64,000 nt of DNA from Constantimarinum furrinae (GTDB taxonomy: Bacteria; Bacteroidota; Bacteroidia; Flavobacteriales; Flavobacteriaceae), in the NCBI RefSeq assembly GCF_014295415.1, contig NZ_CP052909.1:2852001-2916000 (forward strand), given 5' to 3'. This document shows positions 25,341 through 33,935 of this stretch, piece by piece. Both the position numbers and the translations under genes were made by a program. The notes below the pieces were generated by a model that was not told the DNA's origin, searched no databases, and was given only the letters and a program-made list of their open reading frames with translations. Position 1 is the stretch's first letter; each line of letters opens with the position of its first letter.

Positions 25341-25520
25341 CTACATTCTACCTTTTAAGGCATTAAACACCCACGCAATGGCAAAGAAACCAATGCCTAC
25401 AGAGGCAAACCCATAACCCGCAACTTCCTGATATTTAAAGGCCCCCAATGCGATAAGACCGATCCCCACCAAGATCATTATAAATGTGGCCCATCCCAAT
25501 ACTGTATTTTTATTCATCAT
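25341..25520 (-). CDS. Small two-helix membrane protein (CAL67264-like)
   Basis: 59 residues from ATG 25520 (a second ATG follows directly at 25517). Two membrane segments: TVLGWATFIMILVGIGLIALG and YGFASVGIGFFAIAWVF. From memory this matches a small flavobacterial membrane family named after the Gramella locus CAL67264; the role is unknown. The open frame extends 12 codons upstream but that part is not family-like. It lies 38 bases upstream of ettA on the same strand and could be cotranscribed. Confidence 0.7.
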   Translation of the reverse strand: MMNKNTVLGWATFIMILVGIGLIALGAFKYQEVAGYGFASVGIGFFAIAWVFNALKGRM

Positions 25521-25556
25521 GTTGTTTCTTTTTATGACGCTCCCGCTGTCCCGCAA

Positions 25557-26016
25557 TAAAGTTTAAACACCTTACGACCATACTCCCGGATCGGGATGCC
25601 TGCGGTAGCTTCATCAGTAGCTCAGGCAGGTCCCTAAAGCGATTTTTTTACTGCTGTACTCAACAGAGAAAAACAAATATCGTTAAAATCTTACACTAAA
25701 ACTATTAGAAAAATGCTAAGATTTTTGGAAAAAGAATAATGCAAAACAGCATTCAATTCAACAAATCATAACAATCTTATTTTCAGAAGTATATTTCTTC
25801 GTCCAACATGTTGACCTTCCGAAGCATTTACTCAGAGGCACCAGCTACTCACTATACATCACTTATTATTCTTTATATATCATATATCCTTTGTAGCCGT
25901 AGCGAAGGAGAACTATCCCTTAACCATAAAGTCCTATTCCACGAATCCCTAATCCTTTACTTTTTCGCCTCTCGTATCACGGGCATTTTGTATTTTAGCG
26001 CAAATTCAAATTTTCT
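25557..26016. other. Intergenic region with short palindromes; no gene seen
   Basis: 460 bases between the small membrane protein gene and the carboxylase. Near 25584-25630 there is TCCCG-GAT-CGGGA followed by CCTGC...GCAGG and a direct repeat of GTAGCT, a GC-richer patch that may be a degraded intergenic repeat. The rest is AT-rich. A frame of about 70 codons runs to 26026 across the carboxylase start but has no protein-like pattern. TATTTTAG at 25991 is a weak -7 candidate for the carboxylase. Confidence 0.5.
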
Positions 26017-27645
26017 ATGGATCTAGACTTCAATAAAAACGAAGATCACAATAAATTACTCGTTTCAGAATTAAAAAGAAAACTGGCAAAAATTAAGCTC
26101 GGCGGTGGTGAAAAACGTATAGAGAAGCATCACGCAAAAGGCAAAATGACGGCCCGCGAACGAATCTCCTATTTACTCGATCCGAAAAAACCATCGGTGG
26201 AGATTGGTGCCTTTGCCGGAGAGGGAATGTACGAAGAACACGGGGGTGCTCCCAGCGGAGGTGTGGTAATAAAAATTGGGTATGTTCAGGGAAAGCAATG
26301 CATTGTAGTTGCCAATGACGCTACGGTAAAAGCCGGTGCCTGGTTCCCCATAACCGGAAAGAAAAATTTGCGAGCCCAAGAAATCGCCATAGAAAATAAA
26401 CTACCTATTATTTACCTTGTGGATAGTGCCGGAGTATACCTGCCTATGCAAGATGAAATTTTTCCGGATAAAGAACACTTCGGCCGGATATTCAGAAATA
26501 ATGCCGTAATGAGCAGTATGGGGATCACCCAAATCGCTGCTGTCATGGGAAGCTGTGTTGCCGGAGGAGCGTATCTGCCCATCATGAGTGATGAAGCCCT
26601 TATTGTCGATAAGACCGGAAGTATTTTCCTCGCCGGAAGTTACTTAGTTAAAGCGGCAATTGGTGAAACTATTGATAATGAGACACTGGGAGGAGCGACT
26701 ACCCATTGCGAGATTAGCGGGGTAACCGATTATAAAGCCAAGGACGACAAGGACGCCTTGGATACTATAAAAAATATCGTTTCGAAAATAGGAGATTATA
26801 CCAAAGCGGGTTTTAACCGTGAAAAATCTGTTAGTCCGAAACAGGATCCACAGGATATCTACGGACTCCTACCAAAACTCCGTACCGAACAGTACGATAT
26901 GCTCGAGATCATTCACCGACTCGTGGATGACAGTGACTTCCAACAATATAAAGAGGGCTACGGGAATACCATTCTCACCGGATACGCACGTATCGACGGC
27001 TGGGCTGTGGGAATTGTCGCCAATCAGCGTAAACTTGTAAAAACCAAAAAAGGAGAAATGCAATTTGGTGGTGTGATCTACAGTGACAGTGCCGACAAGG
27101 CCACCCGATTTATCGCAAATTGCAATCAGAAGAAAATTCCGCTGGTGTTTTTACAAGATGTAACCGGTTTTATGGTAGGTAGTAAAAGTGAGCATGGAGG
27201 AATAATAAAAGACGGTGCGAAAATGGTGAATGCAGTTAGTAACAGTGTGGTACCCAAATTCACGGTAGTGATCGGAAACAGTTACGGTGCCGGGAATTAT
27301 GCCATGTGTGGTAAGGCATACGACCCAAGGCTTATTGTTGCCTGGCCAAGTGCCGAGCTTGCTGTAATGAGCGGTAACAGTGCCGCTAAGGTACTCTTAC
27401 AAATTGAAACGGCCTCCTTAAAGAAAAAAGGTGAGACGATCACGCCCGAAGTGGAAAAAGAACTGTACGATAAGATCAAAGCGCGCTATGACGCACAGAT
27501 ATCACCATATTATGCCGCTTCCAGAATCTGGACCGATGCTGTGATCGATCCGCTGGAAACACGAAAATGGATCTCCATGGGAATAGAAGCAGCAGATCAT
27601 GCACCCATAGAAAAACCTTTTAATATGGGAGTAATACAAGTTTAA
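26017..27645 (+). CDS. Acyl-CoA carboxylase beta subunit (carboxyltransferase)
   Basis: 542 residues, both crotonase-fold halves complete. Motifs: GKMTARERISYLLD (about 43-56), SAGVYLPMQDEIFPDKEHFGRIF, GSCVAGGAYLPIMSDE (oxyanion hole), GGATTHCEISGV in the N half, and DVTGFMVGSKSEHGGIIKDGAKMV and GNSYGAGNYAMCGKAYDPRL in the C half. The FPDKEHFGRIFRNNAVMSS run is most like 3-methylcrotonyl-CoA carboxylase beta (leucine breakdown) rather than the propionyl-CoA type. No biotin-carboxylase subunit is adjacent. An MFS transporter follows two bases later. Confidence 0.92.
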   Translation: MDLDFNKNEDHNKLLVSELKRKLAKIKLGGGEKRIEKHHAKGKMTARERISYLLDPKKPSVEIGAFAGEGMYEEHGGAPSGGVVIKIGYVQGKQCIVVANDATVKAGAWFPITGKKNLRAQEIAIENKLPIIYLVDSAGVYLPMQDEIFPDKEHFGRIFRNNAVMSSMGITQIAAVMGSCVAGGAYLPIMSDEALIVDKTGSIFLAGSYLVKAAIGETIDNETLGGATTHCEISGVTDYKAKDDKDALDTIKNIVSKIGDYTKAGFNREKSVSPKQDPQDIYGLLPKLRTEQYDMLEIIHRLVDDSDFQQYKEGYGNTILTGYARIDGWAVGIVANQRKLVKTKKGEMQFGGVIYSDSADKATRFIANCNQKKIPLVFLQDVTGFMVGSKSEHGGIIKDGAKMVNAVSNSVVPKFTVVIGNSYGAGNYAMCGKAYDPRLIVAWPSAELAVMSGNSAAKVLLQIETASLKKKGETITPEVEKELYDKIKARYDAQISPYYAASRIWTDAVIDPLETRKWISMGIEAADHAPIEKPFNMGVIQV

Positions 27646-27647
27646 GC

Positions 27648-28943
27648 ATTCCATCCTTTAAGTCAGTAGAAAATATCGAAGAGCCTATTTCAAAACCAAA
27701 ATGGTACACCATCCTTCTTTTAATACTTGCAGGAGAGGCTGTCTTTATTCTTCCTTTTGTACTTGCACGCATCTTCCGCCCCACATTTCTCGATGTTTTT
27801 AATCTTACCAATCTCGAGTTGGGTGTTTGCTTTTCAACATACGGGGTCGTAGCTTTTGTATCCTATTTATTCGGCGGTATGGTAGCCGATCGGTTCCAGC
27901 CAAGAATCCTTATTGCCTTGGCGCTGGTGCTAACGGCTTTGGGCGGATTTTATCTGGCCACCTATCCTTCGTATTTTATGATGAAGGTACTCTGGGGCTA
28001 TTGGGGCTTCACGACTATTTTTCTCTTTTGGGCAGCCCTTATTAAAGCTACCAGAATTTGGGGAGGAATTCAAAGACAAGGATTGGCCTTCGGATTTCTG
28101 GACGGAGGTCGCGGACTCGTGGCAGCAGCATTTGGTTCCTTAGGTGTGTTGGTGTTTTCAGTTTTTATAGGCTCCCAACTCGATGTAAATTCGCTGGCAG
28201 AGCGAAAAGATGCTTTTAAATATGTGATCATGGTGTCTTCGGGCTTGGTTATATGTATTGCCATTCTAGTAATGCTCTTTCTTAGATCCAAAGACGAGAA
28301 GAACTCTTTGGTAGAAAAGTCATTTACAATTCACTCCCTTGCAAATTTTAGTTCGGTAATTAAGATCCCATCGGTCTGGCTGCTAATGATCATAATTTTA
28401 TGCGCCTATGTGGGATATAAAACCACAGATGTTTTTTCACTCTATGCCAGGGAGGTAATGGGCTATACCGAAATAGAATCGGCACAGGTGGGAAATTTTT
28501 TATTGTATATACGCCCGGTCATTGGGGTTCTAATCGGCTTTCTGGCCGATAAAACCAAGACATCCTTAATGATGGTACTGGGATTTCTTATTATGATAGT
28601 TGGATCACTTTTTTTCACCCTTGGTATCATAGATCCGGAGATGAACATTCTGTTTCTTTTTTCGATCCTGATCACTGCCACCGGGGTATATGCCTTCCGA
28701 ACCTTGTATTTTGCAGCATTACAGGAAGGCAAAATTCCTGTCGCTGTTACGGGAACTGCCGTCGGCCTCATTTCCCTCATTGGATATACTCCCGATATAT
28801 TCGCGGGTCCGGCCATGGGGTATCTTCTAGACAATTGGCCGGGAGAACTTGGGCACCAGTACGTATTTTTAATGTTGGCGATCTTCTCTTTCATAGGCCT
28901 TTTAGCGGCAATCCGATTTATGACGCTGGTAAAAAAACCTTAA
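27648..28943 (+). CDS. MFS transporter with probable ATT start codon
   Basis: About 431 residues if started at ATT 27648, two bases after the carboxylase stop. The frame is open only back to 27624 and contains no ATG, GTG or TTG before TTG 27819. A start there would delete the first membrane segment (translated 27708-27770: WYTILLLILAGEAVFILPFV, then LARIFRPTF), which is plainly transporter sequence. With it, the protein has about 12 helices, including the cytoplasmic loop GGMVADRFQPR and a second one, GFLADKTK, expected of MFS carriers. The substrate is unknown. Probably translated by coupling to the carboxylase. Confidence 0.85.
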   Translation: MPSFKSVENIEEPISKPKWYTILLLILAGEAVFILPFVLARIFRPTFLDVFNLTNLELGVCFSTYGVVAFVSYLFGGMVADRFQPRILIALALVLTALGGFYLATYPSYFMMKVLWGYWGFTTIFLFWAALIKATRIWGGIQRQGLAFGFLDGGRGLVAAAFGSLGVLVFSVFIGSQLDVNSLAERKDAFKYVIMVSSGLVICIAILVMLFLRSKDEKNSLVEKSFTIHSLANFSSVIKIPSVWLLMIIILCAYVGYKTTDVFSLYAREVMGYTEIESAQVGNFLLYIRPVIGVLIGFLADKTKTSLMMVLGFLIMIVGSLFFTLGIIDPEMNILFLFSILITATGVYAFRTLYFAALQEGKIPVAVTGTAVGLISLIGYTPDIFAGPAMGYLLDNWPGELGHQYVFLMLAIFSFIGLLAAIRFMTLVKKP

Positions 28944-29006
28944 GTTTTATCGCTATACAACTAAATTTGAGTAACTTATACTGGTAAAATTTAAATTTCA
29001 CATAGT

Positions 29007-29429
29007 ATGGGAACTATCAAATCCTTGAATAAGTGGGCCAACCGCCATACCTACTATCCACTGGATATACTACGTATTGCTCTGGGCGCCTTTCTATTTA
29101 TGAAGGGAGTATTTTTTATGTCGAATTTACCGGTGCTTATCGAACTTTACGAACCGGTTAAACCAATTTTGGGAGATATGTTATTAGTCCATTATATCGC
29201 ACCGGCTCATTTTGTTGGAGGGGTATTAATTGCCTTTGGACTTTTAACACGTTGGGCAGTGATTGCACAGCTACCTATATTGATTGGTGCTGTTTTGATC
29301 AATTTTATCGGAGAAATGAATCCGGGGAATTTACTGCTGTCTATTTCGGTACTGTTAATCTGTATCTTTTTTCTGTTTTATGGATCGGGAAAACATTCGG
29401 TCGATAAGTATTTAAAGATGCAGAAATAA
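29007..29429 (+). CDS. DoxX family membrane protein
   Basis: 140 residues with four membrane segments; the first (YYPLDILRIALGAFLFMKGVFFM) and the AHFVGGVLIAFGLLTRWAV segment fit DoxX. The C-terminal YGSGKHSVDKYL resembles that of the DoxX protein at 37967 (GAGKYSVDRR). It stands alone after the MFS gene, 63 bases downstream, and converges on the M24 peptidase with five bases between stops. Confidence 0.88.
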   Translation: MGTIKSLNKWANRHTYYPLDILRIALGAFLFMKGVFFMSNLPVLIELYEPVKPILGDMLLVHYIAPAHFVGGVLIAFGLLTRWAVIAQLPILIGAVLINFIGEMNPGNLLLSISVLLICIFFLFYGSGKHSVDKYLKMQK

Positions 29430-29434
29430 TAAAG

Positions 29435-30775
29435 CTAGTTGGTCTGAATTGGCTTGATCGCTTCTTGCCTTTTATTGACATAGCGGAAACCGTTTTCACC
29501 AAAAAATCCTGCTTCTTCAAGCATGATACGAACGTCTTTGTCCCATTCCTCAATAAACGCCGTATTATTTAATTCAATAGCATATACGGTATTGACATGT
29601 AGCGGATAGTCTCCATTTACCGGCACGCCACCTTGAGAATCCCACATCCCGAGGGTGGTACCCGAACTGTGCCCGTATGTTCCTAACGGATGCGTATAGA
29701 TAGACGGACGCAATCCTTCTGCTTTCCCTTCAGAAAGAGATTTCAATAAGATTTCGTTTCCGGTTTTTCCGGCTACAAAATTTGAAGTAAAAATATCCTG
29801 CACCCTATTCCCTTTTGCAAATGCTTCAGCAAGATATTCGGGGACTTTAGTTTCTCCCTTTTTTAAGACATAAGCGTGTTGCTGGCAATCGGTATTCAGT
29901 GTGATATAGGTAATTCCGAAGTCACAGTGCAACAGATCCCCAGGCAGGATCACTTTATTTTTATCGCCCTTTGTAAAAGAATAAATATGACTTTTTAAGG
30001 CTTCACTACTTCGCTGAATGTCAACGGTGGGATGAAACCAGGTTTCCAGACCAAGATCAGTGACCTTTTGGCGCATCCACCATACCACATCGTCAGTCGT
30101 AGTGGTTCCCGGTTTGATCACTTTTGAAGAAAAAGCTTCATCAATGATATTATGTGTAATGGCAACAAGGGTATTGTACAGTTCCATCTCTTTTTGAGTG
30201 CGCGTCTCTATCCAGGCGATCGCGAGTTTTTCGGCCGAAACAACCTTTGCATCAAGGGCGTCGGGAAGTGCTTCCATCAATTCTTCATAATCGGTTTTAA
30301 CGATGCCGTCTGCAATTCCGAAGTGCTTAGAAAAATTTATGGCGATCTTCTCCGGGTTCCTCTCTTTAATGATCTCTACCAGCCGCTGCCATTGATCCGG
30401 TTGCTTTTCCTTGTCCCATGCCGAAGTGATATTGTCTCCAACATCATATCGTGCTACCGCAAGTTTCTCTATAGTATTGGCGGCTTTATCCCTGTAAAAA
30501 ACCAATATGGTCCTCCTTCTGGCGTTCAGCCAACGCGCAGGAAGCATGGTACGCATCACAGGATCTTCGTTGTATTCTCTGGAAATAACCAGCCACATAT
30601 CGATGTTGGTATCATCCATGAGCTTAGGGAGCAGGTTATTAAATCTGTCGGCTAAGATCTCATCCCGCATTTCAGCTCTGTCCCATTCACTTAGGATCTG
30701 CGATTGAAGTATTCCGCTTGACGTCACGACTAGAAAAATCATCACGGTCTTTAATAAAATTTTTATTTGCTGCAT
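29435..30775 (-). CDS. M24-family metallopeptidase (Xaa-Pro aminopeptidase-like), secreted
   Basis: 446 residues with a signal peptide (about 1-25). An N-terminal creatinase-like domain is followed by the pita-bread domain with metal ligands in HCDFGITYITLNTDCQQHAY, the histidine region THPLGTYGHSSGTTLG, and glutamates in YAIELNNT and MLEEAGFFGENGFRYV. It probably removes N-terminal residues before proline in the periplasm, but M24 members also include creatinase and prolidase, so specificity is open. Monocistronic. Confidence 0.9.
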   Translation of the reverse strand: MQQIKILLKTVMIFLVVTSSGILQSQILSEWDRAEMRDEILADRFNNLLPKLMDDTNIDMWLVISREYNEDPVMRTMLPARWLNARRRTILVFYRDKAANTIEKLAVARYDVGDNITSAWDKEKQPDQWQRLVEIIKERNPEKIAINFSKHFGIADGIVKTDYEELMEALPDALDAKVVSAEKLAIAWIETRTQKEMELYNTLVAITHNIIDEAFSSKVIKPGTTTTDDVVWWMRQKVTDLGLETWFHPTVDIQRSSEALKSHIYSFTKGDKNKVILPGDLLHCDFGITYITLNTDCQQHAYVLKKGETKVPEYLAEAFAKGNRVQDIFTSNFVAGKTGNEILLKSLSEGKAEGLRPSIYTHPLGTYGHSSGTTLGMWDSQGGVPVNGDYPLHVNTVYAIELNNTAFIEEWDKDVRIMLEEAGFFGENGFRYVNKRQEAIKPIQTN

Positions 30776-31024
30776 ATGCTACAATTTAGATTTAGATACT
30801 TTAGGTTCCAAAATCCGAAGGAAAGGAAACTGTACGAATATCGGGAACATTTTAGCTTTGGACAATACTCTTCCTGCTTTTTTGATAGATGTTACCGGAA
30901 AAGTAAATCGTTTCAAAAAAATAGGTTCGCCCTCATCCAAGAAGTATTTGGATTTAGTTATAATTATCCACAACAAGAAAAGGAGCAATCTTTTGCTCCT
31001 TTTAATTAGATGTATCATCAGGAC
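30776..31024. other. Short intergenic stretch with a hairpin terminator
   Basis: 249 bases between the M24 peptidase and the SusC-plug protein. An 11-bp stem (30978-30988 with 30993-31003) with T on one side and A on the other should terminate transcription in either direction, mainly from the SusC-plug gene. Open frames on both strands here (about 60-80 codons) have no initiation signals or protein-like composition that I trust. Confidence 0.6.
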
Positions 31025-32749
31025 CTAGAGCACCGCAATTCGCTCCATAAGATGATTGTCTTCGATATTTGTCACCTTTATGACCTGAATTTCGCGAGTC
31101 TGATCCGGTTTTCCGAAGTTTCTGAAAATGGTAAGTTTTACAAAAACATCACCTCGTAACTCATGCGCGTTTTCGGGCCCTTCACCTACCTTTATATAAT
31201 AAGAACCCGATTGAATGTGTTCAAGCAAAAAGGTCTCAGGTCCCATGCTGGCCCCATGGTTTCCAAGCATAATTCCCCCGGAAGATGACTTCGGATTTTC
31301 GAGACTGATTTCTTCCAGGTTTGGATCCACTACTATCATATTGAGATCGATCTCCGGACGGTTCCAATCCATCACAATACGAAGATCAGCAGTGGTGTAT
31401 TGCTTTCTGATTTCTTTTTTATTCTGAATTTCTTCGGAAGAAAGCATATTGGCCAATTCTGTTCTTAATACACTGCTGAAACTTTGCTGAGAAGAATTTT
31501 TTACCCTGCTGTCACCAATGGCTATTGCACTCTTAAGTAATTCATCGGCAACATCCGATTGATCTGTAGCTTGCATCGCAAGGGCAAGGTCACGAATTGC
31601 TGAGGGATCGTTGGGATGATTCTTATGAATTTTTTTATACAAGCTTACAGCCAGGTCAAATCGGCCTTCTTCCTCTAGCTTGAATGCCAGAACTTTTAAA
31701 AGTTGCCGTTTGTTAGCATTTACATTGACGAAGCCTTCGAGTATTTTGGAAGCCAATTGAGAGTCGGCTTTCTTAAACCTGTTATAAACATCAATATAAA
31801 AAGCCGGGTTGGAACCATAGCGTTCCTGCTCTTTTAAATAGGTTTCGTACTTTTTCACACTATTTATAATAGTGATCACCGAAGATTGAAACGGGCTCTT
31901 ATACCCCTGCTCTACAGCGGTTCGTTCATTGGCAAGTTTGGTGCGTAGTCGCTCCTGCTCTTCCAATATTCGCTCTCCGTATGGTAATTCGGGTGCAAGT
32001 TCCTGATCACTGAAATCTCCGGTTTTAGTAGTGATCAAAACCACCCCGTTTCTCCCCTGCTCACCGTATAGCACAGCAGCACTTAAGCCCTTTAACACCT
32101 TTACTTTTTTGATATTATTTGGGTCTATATCCATGATGCGGCTACTAACAACGGTAACTCCGCCTTCAAAACCACCCTGGGCGTTGGTGCTGGTATTGAT
32201 TGGCATTCCATCGATTACAAATAATGGCTGATTGCTACCCGTGATCGAACTCATAGAGCGAATAGTGAAGTTTGTTCCCGATCCGCTAACTCCGGAGGTT
32301 GCCGTAATCTGAGCTCCCGGTATCTTTCCCACCAGGGCTCTGGATACATCGGCCTGTGGCTTGTTTTCAATTTCCGTTCCGCTTATCTCGGTTACGGCAT
32401 AGGGTCGGCGTTTGTAATCCTTGGGTATACCGTACACCCCAATTACGATAGGATCGAGTGCTTCGGCTTTTTCTTCCAGTACTACCTCAACGCTTTCGGT
32501 CTTAGTAATTTCCATTTTAAATGGTTTCATCCCTACAAAACTAAAGACCAGTTCCTGCCCTTTTTTTCCTGCGATGGAGAAGTTTCCGTCGTAATCTGTC
32601 TGAACCCCGGTTTTAGTTCCGGAAATGGAAATGTTTGCCCCTAACAAAGGCATGTTGTTACTGTCGGTAACCGTTCCGGAAACCGTAAATGTTTGTCCGC
32701 TTAGCTGAAATACTAGCAAGCATAAAAGTGATGTAATTAATGTTTTCAT
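31025..32749 (-). CDS. Barrel-less SusC-type plug protein with TPR and DUF2135 domains
   Basis: 574 residues. Signal peptide (1-18), CarboxypepD_reg-like domain (about 21-93: SGTVTDSNNMPLLGANISI), then a TonB plug domain (about 112-243) with NFTIRSMSSITGSNQPLFVIDG and GLSAAVLYGEQGRNGVVLITTK as in SusC. Where a receptor of about 1000 residues would begin its barrel, there is instead a helical linker (245-285), TPR-like helices (about 345-415) and a C-terminal domain (about 454-560) matching DUF2135/YfaP: LRIVMDWNRPEIDLNMIVVDP, GPETFLLEHI, and FRNFGKPDQ. It lacks a barrel, so it cannot be a transporter. It has no neighbours in an operon. Function unknown. Confidence 0.88.
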   Translation of the reverse strand: MKTLITSLLCLLVFQLSGQTFTVSGTVTDSNNMPLLGANISISGTKTGVQTDYDGNFSIAGKKGQELVFSFVGMKPFKMEITKTESVEVVLEEKAEALDPIVIGVYGIPKDYKRRPYAVTEISGTEIENKPQADVSRALVGKIPGAQITATSGVSGSGTNFTIRSMSSITGSNQPLFVIDGMPINTSTNAQGGFEGGVTVVSSRIMDIDPNNIKKVKVLKGLSAAVLYGEQGRNGVVLITTKTGDFSDQELAPELPYGERILEEQERLRTKLANERTAVEQGYKSPFQSSVITIINSVKKYETYLKEQERYGSNPAFYIDVYNRFKKADSQLASKILEGFVNVNANKRQLLKVLAFKLEEEGRFDLAVSLYKKIHKNHPNDPSAIRDLALAMQATDQSDVADELLKSAIAIGDSRVKNSSQQSFSSVLRTELANMLSSEEIQNKKEIRKQYTTADLRIVMDWNRPEIDLNMIVVDPNLEEISLENPKSSSGGIMLGNHGASMGPETFLLEHIQSGSYYIKVGEGPENAHELRGDVFVKLTIFRNFGKPDQTREIQVIKVTNIEDNHLMERIAVL

Positions 32750-32845
32750 AATGCTAAAGTTTTTGATTATGAATTAAAACTACATTCCGTTACCGGCTAA
32801 AAAAACAGCCATTGAGTTTAAGGCGCCTTTGGTTGAGGGAAATAC

Positions 32846-33925
32846 CTATTTGTACTTTTTGAGCAGCTGAATTACATCGGTTCGTTTTATCTTGCCGGTT
32901 TCGGTATAAGGAAACTTGGAGATGGTATAGATCTTTTTAGGACGTTCATAGGATTCCAGTGTCGAAAATGCTTCAGAATAATTTTGAAGTGCAGTCTCTT
33001 CGGCTTTCTCGAGAATGAGGATCACCCGCTCCCCTAATAATTCGTCAGTTTCCGAAGCTATGATAAAAGGAAGTTCGATGCTTTTCACGAGTTTTTGCTC
33101 AATGGTTTCAGGAAAGATTTTTATCCCGCCGCTGTTAATCACGTTATCCATTCTTCCCAACCAGACAAAGGAAGTGGGAGTTTTAATGTCTACCAGATCA
33201 TTGGTAGTAATGGCCTCTGTTAGGATATCGGGTGCTGTAATGACAAGACACCCCCGTTCATCGGTATTGAATTTTACATTGGGCAAGGCAGAATAGAGCG
33301 AAGAAGCCGCCGGACCATTAAGCCGTCGAATTGCCACATGAGTACAGGTTTCGGTCATGCCATATGTAGCAAAAGCTTCACAATTTACATCTTGCAGTTT
33401 TTGTTCCAGTTCTGCAGATACAGGCCCGCCACCTACGATCAATTTTTTCACCTTATTCAGATCTTCGATAGAATGATGTACCTGATAGGGAACCATAGCT
33501 ACAAAATCATAGTCATTGTCGTATTGGGTTAGCGCATCTTTTTCGGGCGCCACTACGTGAAGATCCCACCCAAGCGTTATTGCTCGTACCACCATCATCT
33601 TTCCGGCTATAAACTTAGGATGCAGACATAATAGAGCCGAAGTCTTTTCAGCCAGTTTAAAGAAGGTGCCGGTTGCCTTGGCACTATTCACCATTGCCTC
33701 CTTTGAAAGCAATATTCTTTTCGATCTTCCAGTTGAGCCCGACGTTTTTACCGTTATATGAGTTTCAGGCTCATACCATCTTTTAATGAATTTAGCTATA
33801 CTTACTTCATGTTCGTATCCTTCCTGCTCGAGTTCGTTGGCAAACAAGAGGAATTCTTCAACAGTTTCAAATGATGTACCATTGAGAGTGAAAGCAGGGT
33901 GAAGATACGGTGAGGTTGCGTTCAA
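32846..33925 (-). CDS. menE: o-Succinylbenzoate-CoA ligase
   Basis: 359 residues, short for the AMP-forming family but usual for Bacteroidota MenE. The ATP loop TSGSTGRSKR lies near 60-70, then YGMTETCTHVAIRR (about 192-205), LGRMDNVINSGGIKIFPETIE (about 255-275) and the terminal lysine region ETGKIKRTD. It activates o-succinylbenzoate in menaquinone synthesis. Last gene of the men operon, 10 bases after the CPBP protease. Confidence 0.93.
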   Translation of the reverse strand: MNATSPYLHPAFTLNGTSFETVEEFLLFANELEQEGYEHEVSIAKFIKRWYEPETHITVKTSGSTGRSKRILLSKEAMVNSAKATGTFFKLAEKTSALLCLHPKFIAGKMMVVRAITLGWDLHVVAPEKDALTQYDNDYDFVAMVPYQVHHSIEDLNKVKKLIVGGGPVSAELEQKLQDVNCEAFATYGMTETCTHVAIRRLNGPAASSLYSALPNVKFNTDERGCLVITAPDILTEAITTNDLVDIKTPTSFVWLGRMDNVINSGGIKIFPETIEQKLVKSIELPFIIASETDELLGERVILILEKAEETALQNYSEAFSTLESYERPKKIYTISKFPYTETGKIKRTDVIQLLKKYK

Positions 33926-33935
33926 GGTACTGCTT

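Noticed and set aside
25808-26026. Frame of about 70 codons upstream of the carboxylase
   Set aside because: It overlaps the carboxylase start and has the composition of AT-rich intergenic DNA.
30767-31018. Open frames on both strands between the M24 peptidase and the SusC-plug gene
   Set aside because: They lack initiation signals and protein-like patterns, and overlap a hairpin terminator.
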